Below are positions 45,951 to 58,342 of a stretch of DNA of 64,000 bases, piece after piece (position 1 is the first letter of the stretch; each line of letters begins with the position of its first letter). The position numbers and the translations under genes are program-made. Below the pieces are notes generated by a model that did not search any database, was not told the DNA's origin, and saw nothing but the letters and a program-made list of their open reading frames with translations. Source of the DNA: Meconema thalassinum (taxonomy: Eukaryota; Arthropoda; Insecta; Orthoptera; Tettigoniidae); the NCBI GenBank assembly GCA_946902985.2, contig OX336389.2, positions 149,967,099 to 150,031,098 on the forward strand. The letters run 5' to 3'.

Positions 45951-46775
45951 TAATTTAACTTAGATTTGTATTTATGCTCGAAGTAATTTACGACTCTGTA
46001 TTTGATTGCCGAGGATACACAGGTTTAAATGTGTATATAGATACTTATTTATGACGACAATTATACTAGTTACCCGGTGATAGTATTTATGATTTGGTAC
46101 GGTAAATACATCTTCGAATCCTTTCCATTAACTGTTGTCTTTGGCGAAGATATGTTGTATTTGGTTAGAACTGGGAGTCTTGTAACACGAAACACATTAT
46201 ATCCAGTTTCTTAGTTGGCCAACTTGTGGTGAGACTGGAGCAGGCCTAAGAAAGTCCATACTACTTTCTCCGTCCGTTAAATAATTATTCTTTTGTTTGG
46301 GCCCGAACTCGGTAACAGTTTTGTCACCAACCTTGTTTGCTTGTTTGTCACTAGATTTTAGGGGCTTTCCGTTCATTTTGTTGGTCCTTGGGAAAATTAT
46401 ATTTCCATGGCAACGTGAACATGGACGGTGAATGGATACATGCGATGAGGAGTTCGCAAATCAAGATAATTATTACGTCTCGACATTTGGTGATTTACAG
46501 AAAGGTAATGGTAGTTTCAGTCGATAAAATGGCAGTATATTGTTGGTTGATTGTGTGTGAATTAAGTTCTGTTTTAGGTCGTGCTAAGTTTATAATAATG
46601 GAGACATAATGAGATCCTGTATAGATTAACTGATCTTAAGCTCTTCAATATTTGAGAAGTAATGATGGATGTGATGTGTGTTGCTCGTAATCCAGCCATC
46701 GGCTAGAAGTTTTGAAAATCTGCCCGCATATGAATGAGAAATTATTATAGGCTATATATTGAAAATGTGTTAATA
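45951..46775. other. No gene seen
   Basis: Balanced to AT-rich unique sequence. Short ORFs (for example 46388-46609) show no recognisable domain. Confidence 0.4.
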
Positions 46776-47970
46776 CCACTGATCTCTATACATGGATCGC
46801 CGATGGCAGCTCTTCGCTGCACGAGGAAGTACGCCAGGTTGAGCGCGCGCTCCGCCATGTTGGTCTACCCATTCTCGAGTCCTCCTTATGGGCAAGCAAT
46901 GATAATCTAGTCAATTTTAAATCGTAATTAATGCTGCTTTGGAGCACATAAAAATATAGAGATATGTTCACTCATAGCATAAGAGCATTGGGATCACTGA
47001 CACGTCATTCCGAGGTCAGTAAATCTCCGGAATATCAATAAAAATGAATGTAGGCCTATAATAACGGCTGACAAATATCAACTTAGGTGCTGAGTACACG
47101 CAATTAGCGATCAACAGAGTAACGAGTGAAAAACAATTTCTGGAAACATTCTTGTAAATTGTATATAGGCTACGGTACACATGTATATATGCCACAAAAT
47201 TATGCATTCCTCAAATGATGTACCTATAGGCCTAAACAGGCCTAGATTCGACATATCGTAATCGGTAATTGGTACCGTACAATGAATTCCTGTTTCCATG
47301 AAATAACCAACACTTCCTCCAAGTAATCCCAGCACTCTACATCAAATACTACAGCTTTTAATCACGCTAACAGCACAATAAACTGAATAATAACGGGAAG
47401 TAGATCAAAGCCAAAAATGCACTTGGAAGCCAAACCAATTTCACTCCTCAGCTCCACATAAAACTTAACACAACTAAAAACCTACTCAAAATATACTCTC
47501 CCCACCGTTTTACAACTATTAAGCGAACTATTCGCACCCAGAACCGAAAAACCCTGAAATGGGATCAAATTTAAACACGCAATAGCCTAGCCCGATCACG
47601 TCTGCTTCAGCACCATTGCATATGTATACTTAACTTCACATTAACTTCAAAATTACGGCTAAGCGACCTATCTGTCTGAGAAGTAAAGGTATTACCGGCT
47701 TGCCTAGGATGATGGGTCACCAAACCGGTACTTAAAACTAAGATTTTACGCTTTAAATAACCAAATTCAGCCCATTTTACAACTACAAGAAACACAAAAT
47801 ATTTACTGCCAGTATAAATACATGTATAACATCAAACTACCAGTAACCAATCACAGAGCCGGATTCGCAATATTGCACCATGCGCTCGCTGCCATCTTGC
47901 TACACCTGTCATCGTCTATTCGGCTTACTGCTGCCTTAGCTACCAGCCATCCATGTATAGAGATCAGTGG
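46776..47970. mobile_element. Candidate non-autonomous DNA transposon with 22-bp terminal inverted repeats
   Basis: CCACTGATCTCTATACATGG at 46776 continues to a perfect 22-bp match with its reverse complement at 47949-47970. TTAA-containing sequence lies at both outer edges (TTAATA on the left, TTAACA on the right). A TTAA target would point to piggyBac-like mobilisation, but the left side has two extra bases, so the duplication is not clean. The 1.2-kb interior has no transposase. Near the left end is a GC-rich stretch (46800-46870). Confidence 0.5.
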
Positions 47971-48880
47971 TTAACACATACAGTACCAATAGACTTTTTC
48001 TATTGGGATTAATGGTGTACATTATATTTAGGGGAAGGATGAACATCCTCTTTATTCTCTACATGTAGCCTACATTCTCATCATTTCTCAAACTTTTGTT
48101 TCACTTGTCCATGATGAATAGTCTTGTCACTTTATTGCAGAATTACCATGCTGGCAAGAAGGTCGTGTACTGCTCTGAATTGTGATGGCGACATCTAACC
48201 AGCATAGGCACATGCGTGGATTTCCCTTGGATGACCGTATGGTGGTAGTTTTATACAAATCCTTTGTATAAACCAGGTATAGTATTGTCCATTTTAGTCA
48301 CCTTTATCTGTGATGTAGATTTGTGTCTGTTCATCCCTGTAGTTAGGCTATTATCAGTCAGGTAGTTGAGGTTTTAAGGCGCAGAACTACGAGGTCATCT
48401 GCCCCTATCAGTAGATAGCATAAGCTTCACCCAGATGTTCTCCATGAGGAAGTTTTGTTTCTGGTTTGACAAATCATGATCATTATGTCTATGGTGACAC
48501 CTTGAAAGAATTATACATGTAATTGCAAGTTTCCACGGTTAACATACAGCCAAAAAATTAGGCTTGTGACTGTTTGGAGTGTGATAAGTTATCAGCAGGG
48601 CCCGGATAATCGTGTACTTAACTCCCTCCTCCCAAATGCCTTGCTGTTTGGTGGGTTGTAATATCTGGACGTGTAGTGATGAATTCATAGACTTGCTATT
48701 ATTACGAAATGCCTCTGGAGCTTTGTCCCTTCAGAGATAGAAAAGTCTTAATTGGAACAACTGTGAATGTGGATGCCATTGCAATTGTAAACCGGATACC
48801 AATTGCCTGATCAGGTATACTGTACTGCCACTTGTCGCACATCAACTATGCACAGTGACCATATACATAACTTCTTTTGT
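47971..48880. other. Flank with a short repeat core and a possible broken THAP-like exon
   Basis: At 48383-48404 there is a 22-bp core also found in inverted orientation near 59191. Around 48140-48250, after TTATTGCAG, the plus strand gives SCTALNC and, in another frame, HMRGFPLDD, which weakly recalls a THAP finger. Nothing stronger is seen. Confidence 0.3.
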
Positions 48881-49597
48881 GCCTCATTGTGTAGTGGCTA
48901 GTACTCTTGGCTGTCACTGCGGAGGCCCGGGTTCGATTCCCAGCTCTGCCAAGAAGTTTAATTCTGGCCTGAGGGTTGTGCAAAAACTGAGAAGAGGTAA
49001 GTTCCAATCACACCTCAGCCATCCTGGAAGTGGCTTTCTGTGGTTTCCCCACTTCTATTCCAGGTGTATGCTTAATTAAGTCCACAGCCGCCTCCTCTTA
49101 ATCCTCATCTGAGTTACAACTACACACACTAACACAGCCTTCACAATAACACCAGTTGAAATGAAAAATGAAAATCCACAGCCTGCTTCCAGTCTCCGAC
49201 CGGGTCAGGAATGGAATGAATGAAGCCCCCATCTAGCGGCGAGGATATGAACTGTGCCGGCTGCCGAGGCCTGACGCACTCCTCTGGGGCAATGATTAAA
49301 TGAATGACAGATGAAATGAAATGATAGTGGAGAGTGTTGCCGGAATGAAATTTTGACAGGGAAAACCGGAGTACCCGGAGAAAAACCTGTCTGCCTCCGT
49401 TCTGTCCAGCACAGATCTCACATGGAGTGACCGGGATTTGAACCACGGATCCAGCGGTGAGAGGCCGGCGTGCTGCCGCCTAAGCCACGGAGGCTTTTAC
49501 AATAACACCAGTTATCAGACAAATTCCACACACACCTAAGTACACAGGGCCTCATGACCACAATGTCGCAAAGCCCCGAAATGAATCAACAACACAA
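48881..49597 (+). mobile_element. tRNA-derived SINE, interrupted by another SINE
   Basis: The head (48881-48950) has box A-like TGTAGTGGCTAG and box B GGGTTCGATTCCC at tRNA spacing. The body runs to 49157, is interrupted by a minus-strand SINE (49158-49498) and a duplicated 15-bp site, and resumes at 49514-49597. A related 3' part lies at 51240-51355 (shared AACACAGCC/AATACAGCC, TTATCAGACA and AGTACACGGGG-type blocks). Confidence 0.75.
49158..49498 (-). mobile_element. tRNA-derived SINE nested in another SINE
   Basis: 341 bp flanked by ACAATAACACCAGTT at 49143-49157 and 49499-49513, a perfect 15-bp duplication. The minus-strand head (49494-49425) reads GCCTCCGTGGCTTAGGCGG with box A spacing, and then TGGTTCAAATCCC as box B. 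The body has a C/G-rich unit ending in a T/A-rich 3' part. Confidence 0.88.
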
Positions 49598-49611
49598 TAT
49601 AATTTCTTTAG

Positions 49612-49820
49612 GTGGCTTCAACACTGCAGCCCCCTGTGGGTGGGGGTTTAGACTTCACCCATGGTATCCTCTGGCTATTATCGTACAAGGCGACTAAAAG
49701 GAGCAACCTTGGCTATTCTTTGAGGCTTCCTACTTGTCTTATGAATTGCCCCCCTCAAGGGTGGGAGGGATGGAATACACCCACAGGCAGAGTTGGACGG
49801 TTGGCACACGTGCTGTGAAA
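49612..49820. repeat. Dispersed repeat fragment
   Basis: Contains CCCCCTGTGGGTGGGGGTTT and CAAGGCGACTAAAAGGAGC, sequences I associate with a common insect dispersed repeat. No ORF. Assignment is from memory and not verified. Confidence 0.3.
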
Positions 49821-50312
49821 GTATTCTGGAAATATATATAATCTGGTGTAACAATATGTTAATGTTGTAGTAATTTCTAAACATTGCACTTTGTCAGTAC
49901 ATGTGTGTGTACTGTATATAGTTTAATGTAAAGTTTTCACATATTTGGTAGCTGCAATCATGTAAGTGCAGTGCTAGGCCATGGGGTCTATCTATCTGGT
50001 GACTGGTTTTGGATTTTTTTCTGGTCAGGTTTACCATTTTCAACATCCCCCAATGGCCTGGACGGTACCGGTACCTCGCTTCATTCCAACTGCTTGGTCA
50101 TTCATTTATTTCATCTTTTTATCAGCTCCTTGTGATGTTGCCATCTATCACGACATCCGGCTGTACACATTGGCTAGGTGGAACCTCATCGACTTAAATT
50201 AATGCAATATTTCAATGGTGGTATTGTATTGGATGGTGGTTCACTGAAATCTTGTTTCAATTTTTATAGCAATTCATTGTATCTCATCTCCGATCCCTCT
50301 GAAAGAATAATA

Positions 50313-50540
50313 ATTAGGTGTAGGTATGCCAGCAGCTAAAGCGCAGCGTTCGGCCATGGGCCCAAGCTCTCTGCTGACTCGGTGGACGTGGGTTCGAACC
50401 CCACCGTCGCCATCCTTGAAGTGGTTTCCCATTTTCAACTCTAGGCAAATGCTGGGACGGTACCTCTGACAGGCCACGGCCGCTTCCTTCCACATCCGTG
50501 CCCAGTTTCATTAAATCATCTCTCATTCCGGTGCGCAGGT
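50313..50540 (+). mobile_element. tRNA-derived SINE
   Basis: The head contains a clear box B (GTGGGTTCGAACCCCACC) preceded by a less clear box A region (GCCAGCAGCTAAAGCGCAGC). The body carries CCTTGAAGTGGTTTCCCATT and a GC-rich stretch. It is preceded by an AATAATAATT run. The ends are approximate. Confidence 0.6.
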
Positions 50541-50844
50541 CGCCCACGGGCGTTGACTAGAAAGACCTGTACTCGGCCTCTCAGGAGGCCACACGACAAA
50601 AAAGATGACAGGGGGTAGATATACGTGCACATGTTTTGAAATTCACCAGTCCTCTTCAACAAAGCAACGTCATCATTGCCTAACTTTAAAACGATAGATT
50701 TTAGCATTTAATGTGCACATTTCAAAACAGACATGTTGTGAGATAATGGATGAAGTTCAAGTCCAATGTAAATTTATATTTAAAGGGCATAGAGTATTTT
50801 CAAGAATATTGACAACTTGTCTGTAGGACACACTCTTTCCCGGC

Positions 50845-51060
50845 GGCTTCGGTGGCGTAGTTGGTAGCATGCTGAGCTTCTATGCCCAAGATAGCGGATT
50901 CAAACCCGGCCGAAGCCGTCGGATTTTTTAAGAGCGTTAAAAATCCCTCAGTATGCCTTCCTTCGGAGGGGAAGTAAAGCCGGCGGTCCCATGTCATAGA
51001 TTTATGGCATGTTAAAGAACCTTCCACTAATTACAACTGTGTGAAGCTAAATTGGATAGG
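50845..51060 (+). mobile_element. tRNA-derived SINE with a 73-nt tRNA-like head
   Basis: 50845-50917 is tRNA-sized. GGCTTCG pairs with CGAAGCC as a 7-bp acceptor stem; box A is TGGCGTAGTTGG and box B is GGATTCAAACC. The T-arm stem does not pair well and a SINE body follows (CGTTAAAAATCCCTCAGTAT, CGGCGGTCCCATGTC), so this is a SINE head and not a functional tRNA gene. Confidence 0.75.
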
Positions 51061-51239
51061 TTAAGAATGTAAACAACGCTCTTAGGTTTCTACGTTCGTT
51101 GCCAAGAGCCGACTGCGGTGGCGTCTAGTAGCTAAGTTCTGAACTAGGCCTAGTAGTCGTTGACGGTGCCGTTTGGCGGCAGAAGTAAGAACTATTTGAA
51201 AAATTCTAATTTGCAGTCTGTACTTAAATTAAAAAACAG

Positions 51240-51355
51240 ATACACACACTAATACAGCCATCACAATCAACACCGGTTATCAGACAGATTCTACTCACAC
51301 CCAAAGTACACGGGGCTACATGACCGCGTTGCCGCAGCCCCTAAACTGAGGAACC
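51240..51355 (+). repeat. Fragment related to the SINE at 48881
   Basis: It shares the blocks ACACACACTAAT/CACAGCC, TTATCAGACAGATTC and AGTACACGGGGC with 49124-49157 plus 49514-49590, uninterrupted here. Confidence 0.65.
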
Positions 51356-52869
51356 AACACTCTTTCCCCTCTCTCTTTTAAATCAATGGGCACAATAATC
51401 CTGTGATGCAGATTTTTTTTCTGTGTATTTAACAGTAATATGATGTGGCTTCGTACATTTGGCCTGCAGGGGTCCTTTTAACATGCCCGAAACAGGAGGT
51501 TTTAATTGCCATTAAACTGAGGTGGGGGGTATTAAATGTAATTGGTAATGTGTTGCACCATTACATACAACCACATCTCCTAAATGTCCCCTCCCTCTTA
51601 TTTCTTGCAAGAAATGCTGCGTTAACTGGAATTGTGTTGCTTTACAGGCTGAAAATTCATGTTCACCAAAAATAATCCTCTTTGAGTTTACAGCTTCTTC
51701 AGCCTGAGGATTGATCGAAGCTAGCCAAGAGGTTTTCCTGCGTTGGAGAGTACTTGGCTGTGGGTGATCAGTTGTTTTCCACCGTCCTGCAGCATAGCCG
51801 ATCATCTGAGTGCAACCCGGCATGGTCTTCTTCAATCCTGTCTCCAGTCGGCTAAGCCATTGACGTTCACACATCAGAAGTTATGACTCACATGTGAAAG
51901 AATGTACAATGTGTACCGTGATTGAACATAAATTAATAAATCAATTGAAACTGTTTGGAAAATCAGCTTTCTCATTTCCTTGAAGACAATCCTCAACCCT
52001 GCCTATATTTTTTCTGTAGATACAGTTGAAAATTATTTAATCATTGAGGCCAAGTTAATTGTAATGAAATGACATTATTGGGCATATACAATTTACAGTA
52101 TTTAGAGAAGGAGGTATAGCAGGCAAGAAATCGGCCATAGTGGCGTACTGGGTCGGAATAGGGGTACGGTAATTTTGAGGTTATAGTATCTTAATATTGC
52201 AAACTTGCATGAAACTTCATGATTTATTTATTTTTAACGTTGAAACTTCAAAAAGACTATTCGCTTGTACATAAACGTCTTAAAAGGGCGAAGCAACTGA
52301 AAAAAAGTAGGAAATAAAACAACGACCGTCCTTTTTTTTCTTCTCATCGTACCAACGTCATAGACCACAACGGACGTATGGAAATCAAGTTTACGGTGTC
52401 CGTTGCCTCTTAATATTCAATCTAAGTAATATATTGGCGTTCAAAAATAAAACGTAGTTATTTTAAAGCAACAATAACGATGTGTATCCAGAATAATCAA
52501 ACTCGATTCGATTTCCTCTCATTTCGTATGTTGGGTAACGTACTCGGCGAAAGCAATCTAGATCCTTCGGTCACTTATATTTCTTGCACAATATACGTCC
52601 AGTTATTGCATCTCAGTGGCGTTGGAATTCGCCACGTGGTGCGCACCAAGCAACGCTTTTTGGTAGCTTTGCGCACCATGTGCTTTTGAGTTGGAGCCCA
52701 AACAATAACGCAATCGCTGAATTTAACGGAACGCAGAAATAGCAGAGAGTCCCTACTCTGTTATTATATGCTCCTTGGACTGGAGTTTACTTCTACGTTG
52801 ATAGGTTTGTAGTGTTACTACTCTCTGCCCGTCATATTTTGCTCATATTTGTTTAAATCCAAATTATTG
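51356..52869. other. No gene seen
   Basis: Mixed unique sequence. The longest open stretches (51512-51874 minus, 52480-52689 plus) have no recognisable features. The last 11 bases of the flank (GACGCTTCAGT, 52870-52880) are the target duplication of the next element. Confidence 0.4.
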
Positions 52870-53053
52870 GACGCTTCAGTCGAGTTGGGATTCTCCGTGC
52901 GTCTGGACGTGGCGTGCTAGTGCTCTCGGTGTTTCGTACCGCGTGTGTTTGGAGTGTACCATAGTCTACCTATTTCTTTCTTCCTTATTGTGTGGACATT
53001 ATCTTTAGTGTAAACCTTTTGTTGTCTTTCCCGGTAATCTAGTGCACGCTGTA

Positions 53054-54482
53054 ATGGCGTCCTCTAGTGACGGTGGATTGCATGCTCGACCACCTGATTC
53101 TGAACTCCAACATTTTACTACGGATGTAGTCTCTCTTACGGTACCTTTTCAACCTCAAATGGATACCACAAATGCTGCTCCTTCTCCAATTATTCCATCG
53201 GATCGTCCCAGATCCGACATCTTCATTTGTCCTGATATTTCTGCGGTTTACACTCCTAATCATATGGGACCGTATATCATACATGTCGAGTCTACTGATC
53301 AAGGGAGGTTGGGAAACTTACATCCCATGAGTCTTTTACGATCGCAAAATTACTGGTATCACCTCTATTCAACGAAAAGGTCGTAATCGAGTACAAATTA
53401 AATTTAATTCAGCTGCCCATGCAAATGATTTCATGTTGCATTCTATCCTGAAGGAACGCAATCTTAAAGCTTTCATACCCTCTTCCAGTATTCAGAGAGT
53501 AGGGGTTGTCCGTGGAGTGGATTTAGACCTCTCTCTTGAAGATATCATGAAATTCATTGAAACTCCGATACCCATTGCCAAACTTCAACGTATGCCTAGG
53601 AGAGTGACCAGAGATGGCCGCACTGAATATGTGCCTAGAGCAGTTTCCCTCTTTAATGTTTACCTCGAAGTAGAAATATTTGTATTTCTACCCATCATAT
53701 GTCAGAGATGTCAACGTTATGGTCATGTTGGCCTCAATTGTCGAGCGAAATCGCCAAGATGCCGCTAATGCGCTCAGTCCCATTTAACGGTTGATTGCAC
53801 TAGTGTGCTCTCCTATTGTGCTCATTGTCTACAGAATCATCCTTGTGGTTCTGGTAGATGTGACTTCCATCAACAACAAATAGCAATCAAACGCCAAATG
53901 TGTCTCAATAATCAAACTTACGAGGAAGTCACCAAACATCAATCGCTTACAGTCAATCCTCTGCATACTCCGCAACAATTCCCTTTATTAGCGGCAACTA
54001 ATACTCCGTTTGTATCTTCCCAAGCTCTTCCCAATTCTCTACCAACAGAGGGGATCGCTAAAAAGCGGAAATTCACTACTGTTCTGTCACGTTCTCCCAA
54101 ATTACCCAACCCTCCGGGGTATGACCATCAGGCCTATCAGGCGATTTTACATCCTCCCACCCACTCTGCTTCTCCGTCCCTTGCTGGACCGTCTTCATTG
54201 AACCCCCCTCCACCACCTCCCCCTACTTCGTCCGATCCGCTACCGCCTGCCGGTATGCCCACAGAATTGTATACTGATTATACTCAATTACTCGCGTTAT
54301 TAGGTACCAACGCTCAATGGCAAATGTTATTGAAAAAATTATTTTTCAACTTTCTAACCTTTTTACCCCCACAATCGCATGTTTTCCCCGTTAAATCCCC
54401 TATAACTCCCGAACCCCATCCCTCTCCATTAGATGCGTCTGCTTCAATGGAATTGTCGGAGCCTGCTCCACAAAAACCATGA
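53054..54482 (+). pseudogene. LINE copy D ORF1 with three zinc knuckles
   Basis: ATG 53054 (MASSSDGGLHARPP). It has a Pro/Thr/Ser-rich N-terminus, then HMGPYIIHVEST and LGNLHPMSLL. A frameshift near 53345 leads to RNRVQIKFNSAAH and LKAFIPSSSIQRVGVVRGVD. Three knuckles follow: CQRCQRYGHVGLNC, CRxCAQSHLTVDC (broken by TAA at 53766-53768) and CAHCLQNHPCGSGRC. The C-terminal third is Pro-rich with KKRKFTTVLSRSP. The ORF ends 50 bases inside ORF2. Two lesions separate it from an intact frame. Confidence 0.88.
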
Positions 54483-57400
54483 ACTTATTCTACTTGTACA
54501 GGAATTCAATCCTGATATCATATTAATTCAGGAAACTTGGTTACCGTCACATTTCACCTTTTATCTCCCGAATTACCACATTGAACGCAGTGATGGCACT
54601 CCCTATGGGGGAGTCATGACCTTGATTAAATATCATATTCCGTATACACTTGTCCCCACCCACTTTACTATTCCCCGCACGTATTCCTTAACTATACGCT
54701 TAGATGCCTTCTATGTCACGAATTTTTATTTCCCCCAGCTATCAAAGGCAATTTTCGTCAATGGTTTTCTTTTTTACAATATCACAGTAGCTTGGGATCC
54801 CACATTCTTACTGGTGATTATAATGCTCACCATTCTGTATGGGGTTGTGAGAAAACCACTCCCAAGGGTCGTCATATTTATTCGGCGTTTACCAAACTCC
54901 ATCTCCACCTTTTGAATGATGGTTCCCCCACCAGACTCACAGGACTGACCCAGGCAAAAAGTGCCGTTGATCTTGCTTTCGCCACCATTAATATAGCACA
55001 CCGTCTTCATTGGCAAACTATTCCTGATCTCCATCAAAGTGACCATTATCCTATTCTTATGTCCTACCCTCTTGTCCGTCCTTCTATACGTCCTTCTATT
55101 CTTTCGCCGCCCACTCGTTTGCTTCGCCACTTCGATCCTTCCTTGTTTGCTGATTATATTCAACATACATCTCCCTCACCTCATGGGACCTCATCTACTG
55201 CTTATACCCATCTTTTATCATCGATCGGTGCTTATTTAGATATTTATCATCCCTTCACAGTTCGCCGCCCCCTTGCTTCCCCTTCTTCTCATATTTCTTG
55301 GTGGGATAATGAATGTGCTTTGTTACTTAAACGTCGCAAACACGTTTTCAAATTATATCGGCAGTTTAATACCCCCTTTACTTATCAAAATTATAAAAAA
55401 ATTACCGCTCAACTTGAAAGAATTTTTAATATGAAACGTCGAGCCGCTTGGCAACGCTTCACAACTTCTATAAGTCGATCCACTCCCATTTCTCGTATTT
55501 GGACCGCAATTAAATTTTTGTCTCATAATTCTTCTCCCAGTTCCCCATCTTCCATATCTGATGATGTTCTTCGTTCTTTTTATCGTCAACTTACGCCGGA
55601 TTTTGTTCCCCCACTGCTCTCCTTACCTCCAATTCCCACTGATACCAAATTTTCGTGTTTACTCCGTCCCATAACTCTTTCCGAATTTATTAAAGCACTT
55701 CATCAACGCAAATCTACCCAACCGGGACTGGACTTTATTACCTATAATATGTTGACTTCCTTACCACTTTCGGCCCAAATAACATTAATAAACTTTTATA
55801 ACTCTATTCTTCAAACGGGCCTTACTCCGCCTGAGTGGAATGCGTTTCGAATCGTACCCCTCCTTAAACCCGGTAAACATCCCCTGGATCCTCATAATTA
55901 TCGGGGTATTAGTCTTGGTTCTTGTCTTCGCAAAACCTTTCAAAGAATCCTTTTACAGCGCCTTATGTGGGTCTTAGAATATTATACTCTTCTCCCCGTG
56001 AATCAATATGCTTTTACCAAAAAGAAGGGCACCATCGACGCCATCAATATATTTTTAACGGATGTTCTTCTCAACCGATATCGAAAACATCATCTCCTTG
56101 CAGTGTTTTTAGATGTACAAGGCGCTTATGATAATGTCAACATTTCTCTTTTATTACAGATTCTGGGCCGTTTACAATTTCCTCTCGTTTTTATCTCTAT
56201 TATCCTTAATCTTCTTACCAATCGAAGGTTATCCGTTCTCTCCTCTACCCTTGAACTCAATGATCGCTATACATCTCTCGGCTTACCTCAAGGTGACATA
56301 TTAAGTGGTCTGTTATACAATGTTTACACCCATGAACTTGAGACGATAGTGAATCCTCACGTACGTATTCTGCAATTTGCGGATGACATTCTTCTCTATT
56401 GCTCTCACCCCCAGCAATCTGAATGCCGCCGGAACATGACTACGGCTTTAAATCTCAGTCATGATTGGTTGCACCAATCCGGGTTAACTACTGCCCCTTC
56501 TAAGAGTGCTGCTCTCATTTTTACTCCCCGCCGTCTTTATGACCGATCTCCCATTCGCTTCCGATCTGGGCATATCTCCCTGAGACGTTCTATTACCTAT
56601 CTTGGAGTAACTATTGATGATCGACTCCTGTGGACACAACATCTTCAAAAGATTTCTGTTAATATCCAACGCAAATTTAATCTTCTTCGTTCCCTCACCC
56701 GTCGTAATTGGGGTGCTGATCCTTATATCCTATTACTTCTCTATCGAAATTTCATTCGAGCGACTCTCGACTATGGATGTCATTTTTTCGATTTAATGTC
56801 ACCCACCCGCTGTAAAATGTTGGACACTATGCAATATACCGCCTTACGTATTATTGCAGGCGCTCTTCGCTCCACTCCCACTGGCGCGCTTTTAATTGAA
56901 ACTGCTGAATTTCCCCTCGTCTTAAGGCGTCGGTATTTATCGCTTAAGTATCTTCTCGGTAAGATGGCTATTACCCAATTTCCACTTATACCTAAATTGC
57001 AATTATTACATACCTATACGCAAACTTTCCCTCGTTTTCGGAATTTCTTCCCATCCCTCTTAGTTGCTTATCGTTTTCTACAACCCTCTCGTTCCTCCAT
57101 TCTTCAAACACGGAAGCCTCTCTGTTATACGGTTCCATACCCTATTCTTTATTATTCCCCGAATTCTTACTTGCATTTAGCCAACTCTCCCCTTACTGAT
57201 CTCCGTCACAATCCTCTTGTTACTTTTATACTGATGGGTCCAAATTTTTCAACCCCCTTCGTGTTGGTGCAGCAGTTTATTCTCCTCAACTAGATCTTTC
57301 ACTACAATATTGTATATCTTCTTCGCTTTCCATCTTTACGGCTGAAGCCTTTGCCATCCGACAGGCTTTGCTTTATATTAAACAACATCACATTCGCCAG

Positions 57401-58087
57401 TCTATGATTTGTACCGATTCACTAAGCGTGCTCAAAGCTCTTTCGAATATCTCCAACACAGATAATTGGTACCTTATGCAAATTCTCCTATTAACTTTCG
57501 ACCTTGCTAATCTTGATTTTGATGTAATTTTTTTATGGCTCCCTAGTCACTCTCACATTCCTGGTAATGAACTGGTCGATACTATGGCTAAAAATGCTGC
57601 CCAAGGACATGGCGATACATATGATTTAGCGATACCGTACGCTGATCTGCTCCCTGATATTCACACCCACTTACGTCAAGAATGGCAACAATGGTGGCAT
57701 TCCTATTCCCGCTCCAAAGCAACCTTTTATCATCGATTGCAGCCCATACCTCCTTCCAAGCCCTGGTTCTCTACCGGACAATATACTCGTCGTCATATCA
57801 CAACCATTCTTCGTCTCCGTTTTAATCATGCTTTATCCCCTGTTCATTTAGCCCGCCTCAGTTTCCGACCTTCATCAATGTGCGATTGTGGGAAGTTTTT
57901 AGGTACCGTCAATCACATAGTATTTCAATGTTCCCTTTATGATTCTCACCGACCTTCATTTTTTCACACCTTATTTACTTATGGCTTTCAACTTCCCTTA
58001 ACCATTGAAACGCTTCTTACAGACCCCACCGCCCCAGTCATTACCTCTCTCCTAACATTTATTGATGCGTGTAACCTTACTTTTTAA
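54433..58087 (+). pseudogene. LINE copy D ORF2: endonuclease, RT and RNase H
   Basis: ATG 54433 (MRLLQWNCRSLLHKNHELIL) overlaps the end of ORF1. The endonuclease has DIILIQETWL and YGGVMTLIK; a frameshift near 54770 leads to LTGDYNAHHSVWG and HQSDHYPIL. The RT (about 55600-56900) has VPLLKPGKHPLDPHNYRGIS, VFLDVQGAYDNVNISLLLQI, LGLPQGDILSGLLYNVYTHE and the catalytic LQFADDILLYC (around 56390). A frameshift near 57230 leads to RNase H: FYTDGSKF, FTAEAFAIRQALLY, ICTDSLSVLKAL and LPSHSHIPGNELVD. It ends with CDCGKFLGTVNHIVFQCSLY, a Cys/His tail. Catalytic residues of all three enzymes appear present. Confidence 0.92.
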
Positions 58088-58342
58088 ATTTCGTACCTTT
58101 ATGTGTGACCCGGTTGTGTTTATGTTTTAGGAAGTCGTCATTGTGGGTCAATTGACATGAAGAATAGTTTCCCCGTCTCCATGGTTTCAATTTCCTTTTT
58201 TCGTTTTTTTTTGTTAACCCCATTTCTTTAATTTGTCGATGGTCCATCAAACCTTAATTACGCTCCGAACCTAGTTATTGGGTAAAAAGCTATTCGCTCT
58301 GCCCACAAAAACCCCCTTACAAGAAGAAGAAGAAGACGCTTC

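Larger units (their letters stand above)
52881..58331 (+). mobile_element. RNase H-bearing LINE, copy D, nearly full length
   Basis: Flanked by GACGCTTCAGT at 52870-52880 and 58332-58342, an 11-bp target duplication. It ends in an AAG run (58320-58331). It carries a 5' leader (52881-53053), ORF1 (53054-54482), ORF2 (54433-58087) and a 3' untranslated region. ORF2 contains EEP endonuclease, RT and RNase H, which places it in the I/R1/LOA superclade and not with the CR1/L2 elements in this window. It has three frameshifts and one stop, so it is better preserved than copy A. Confidence 0.93.

Noticed and set aside
48140..48250. Second THAP exon
   Set aside because: The match to a THAP finger needs a frame change after eight residues and lacks ordered zinc ligands.
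50845..50917. Functional tRNA gene
   Set aside because: The acceptor stem pairs but the T arm does not, and a SINE body follows; it is better explained as a SINE head.
51512..51874. 120-codon minus-strand ORF as a host gene
   Set aside because: No domain, no conserved motif and no neighbouring exons; the ORF length is possible by chance.
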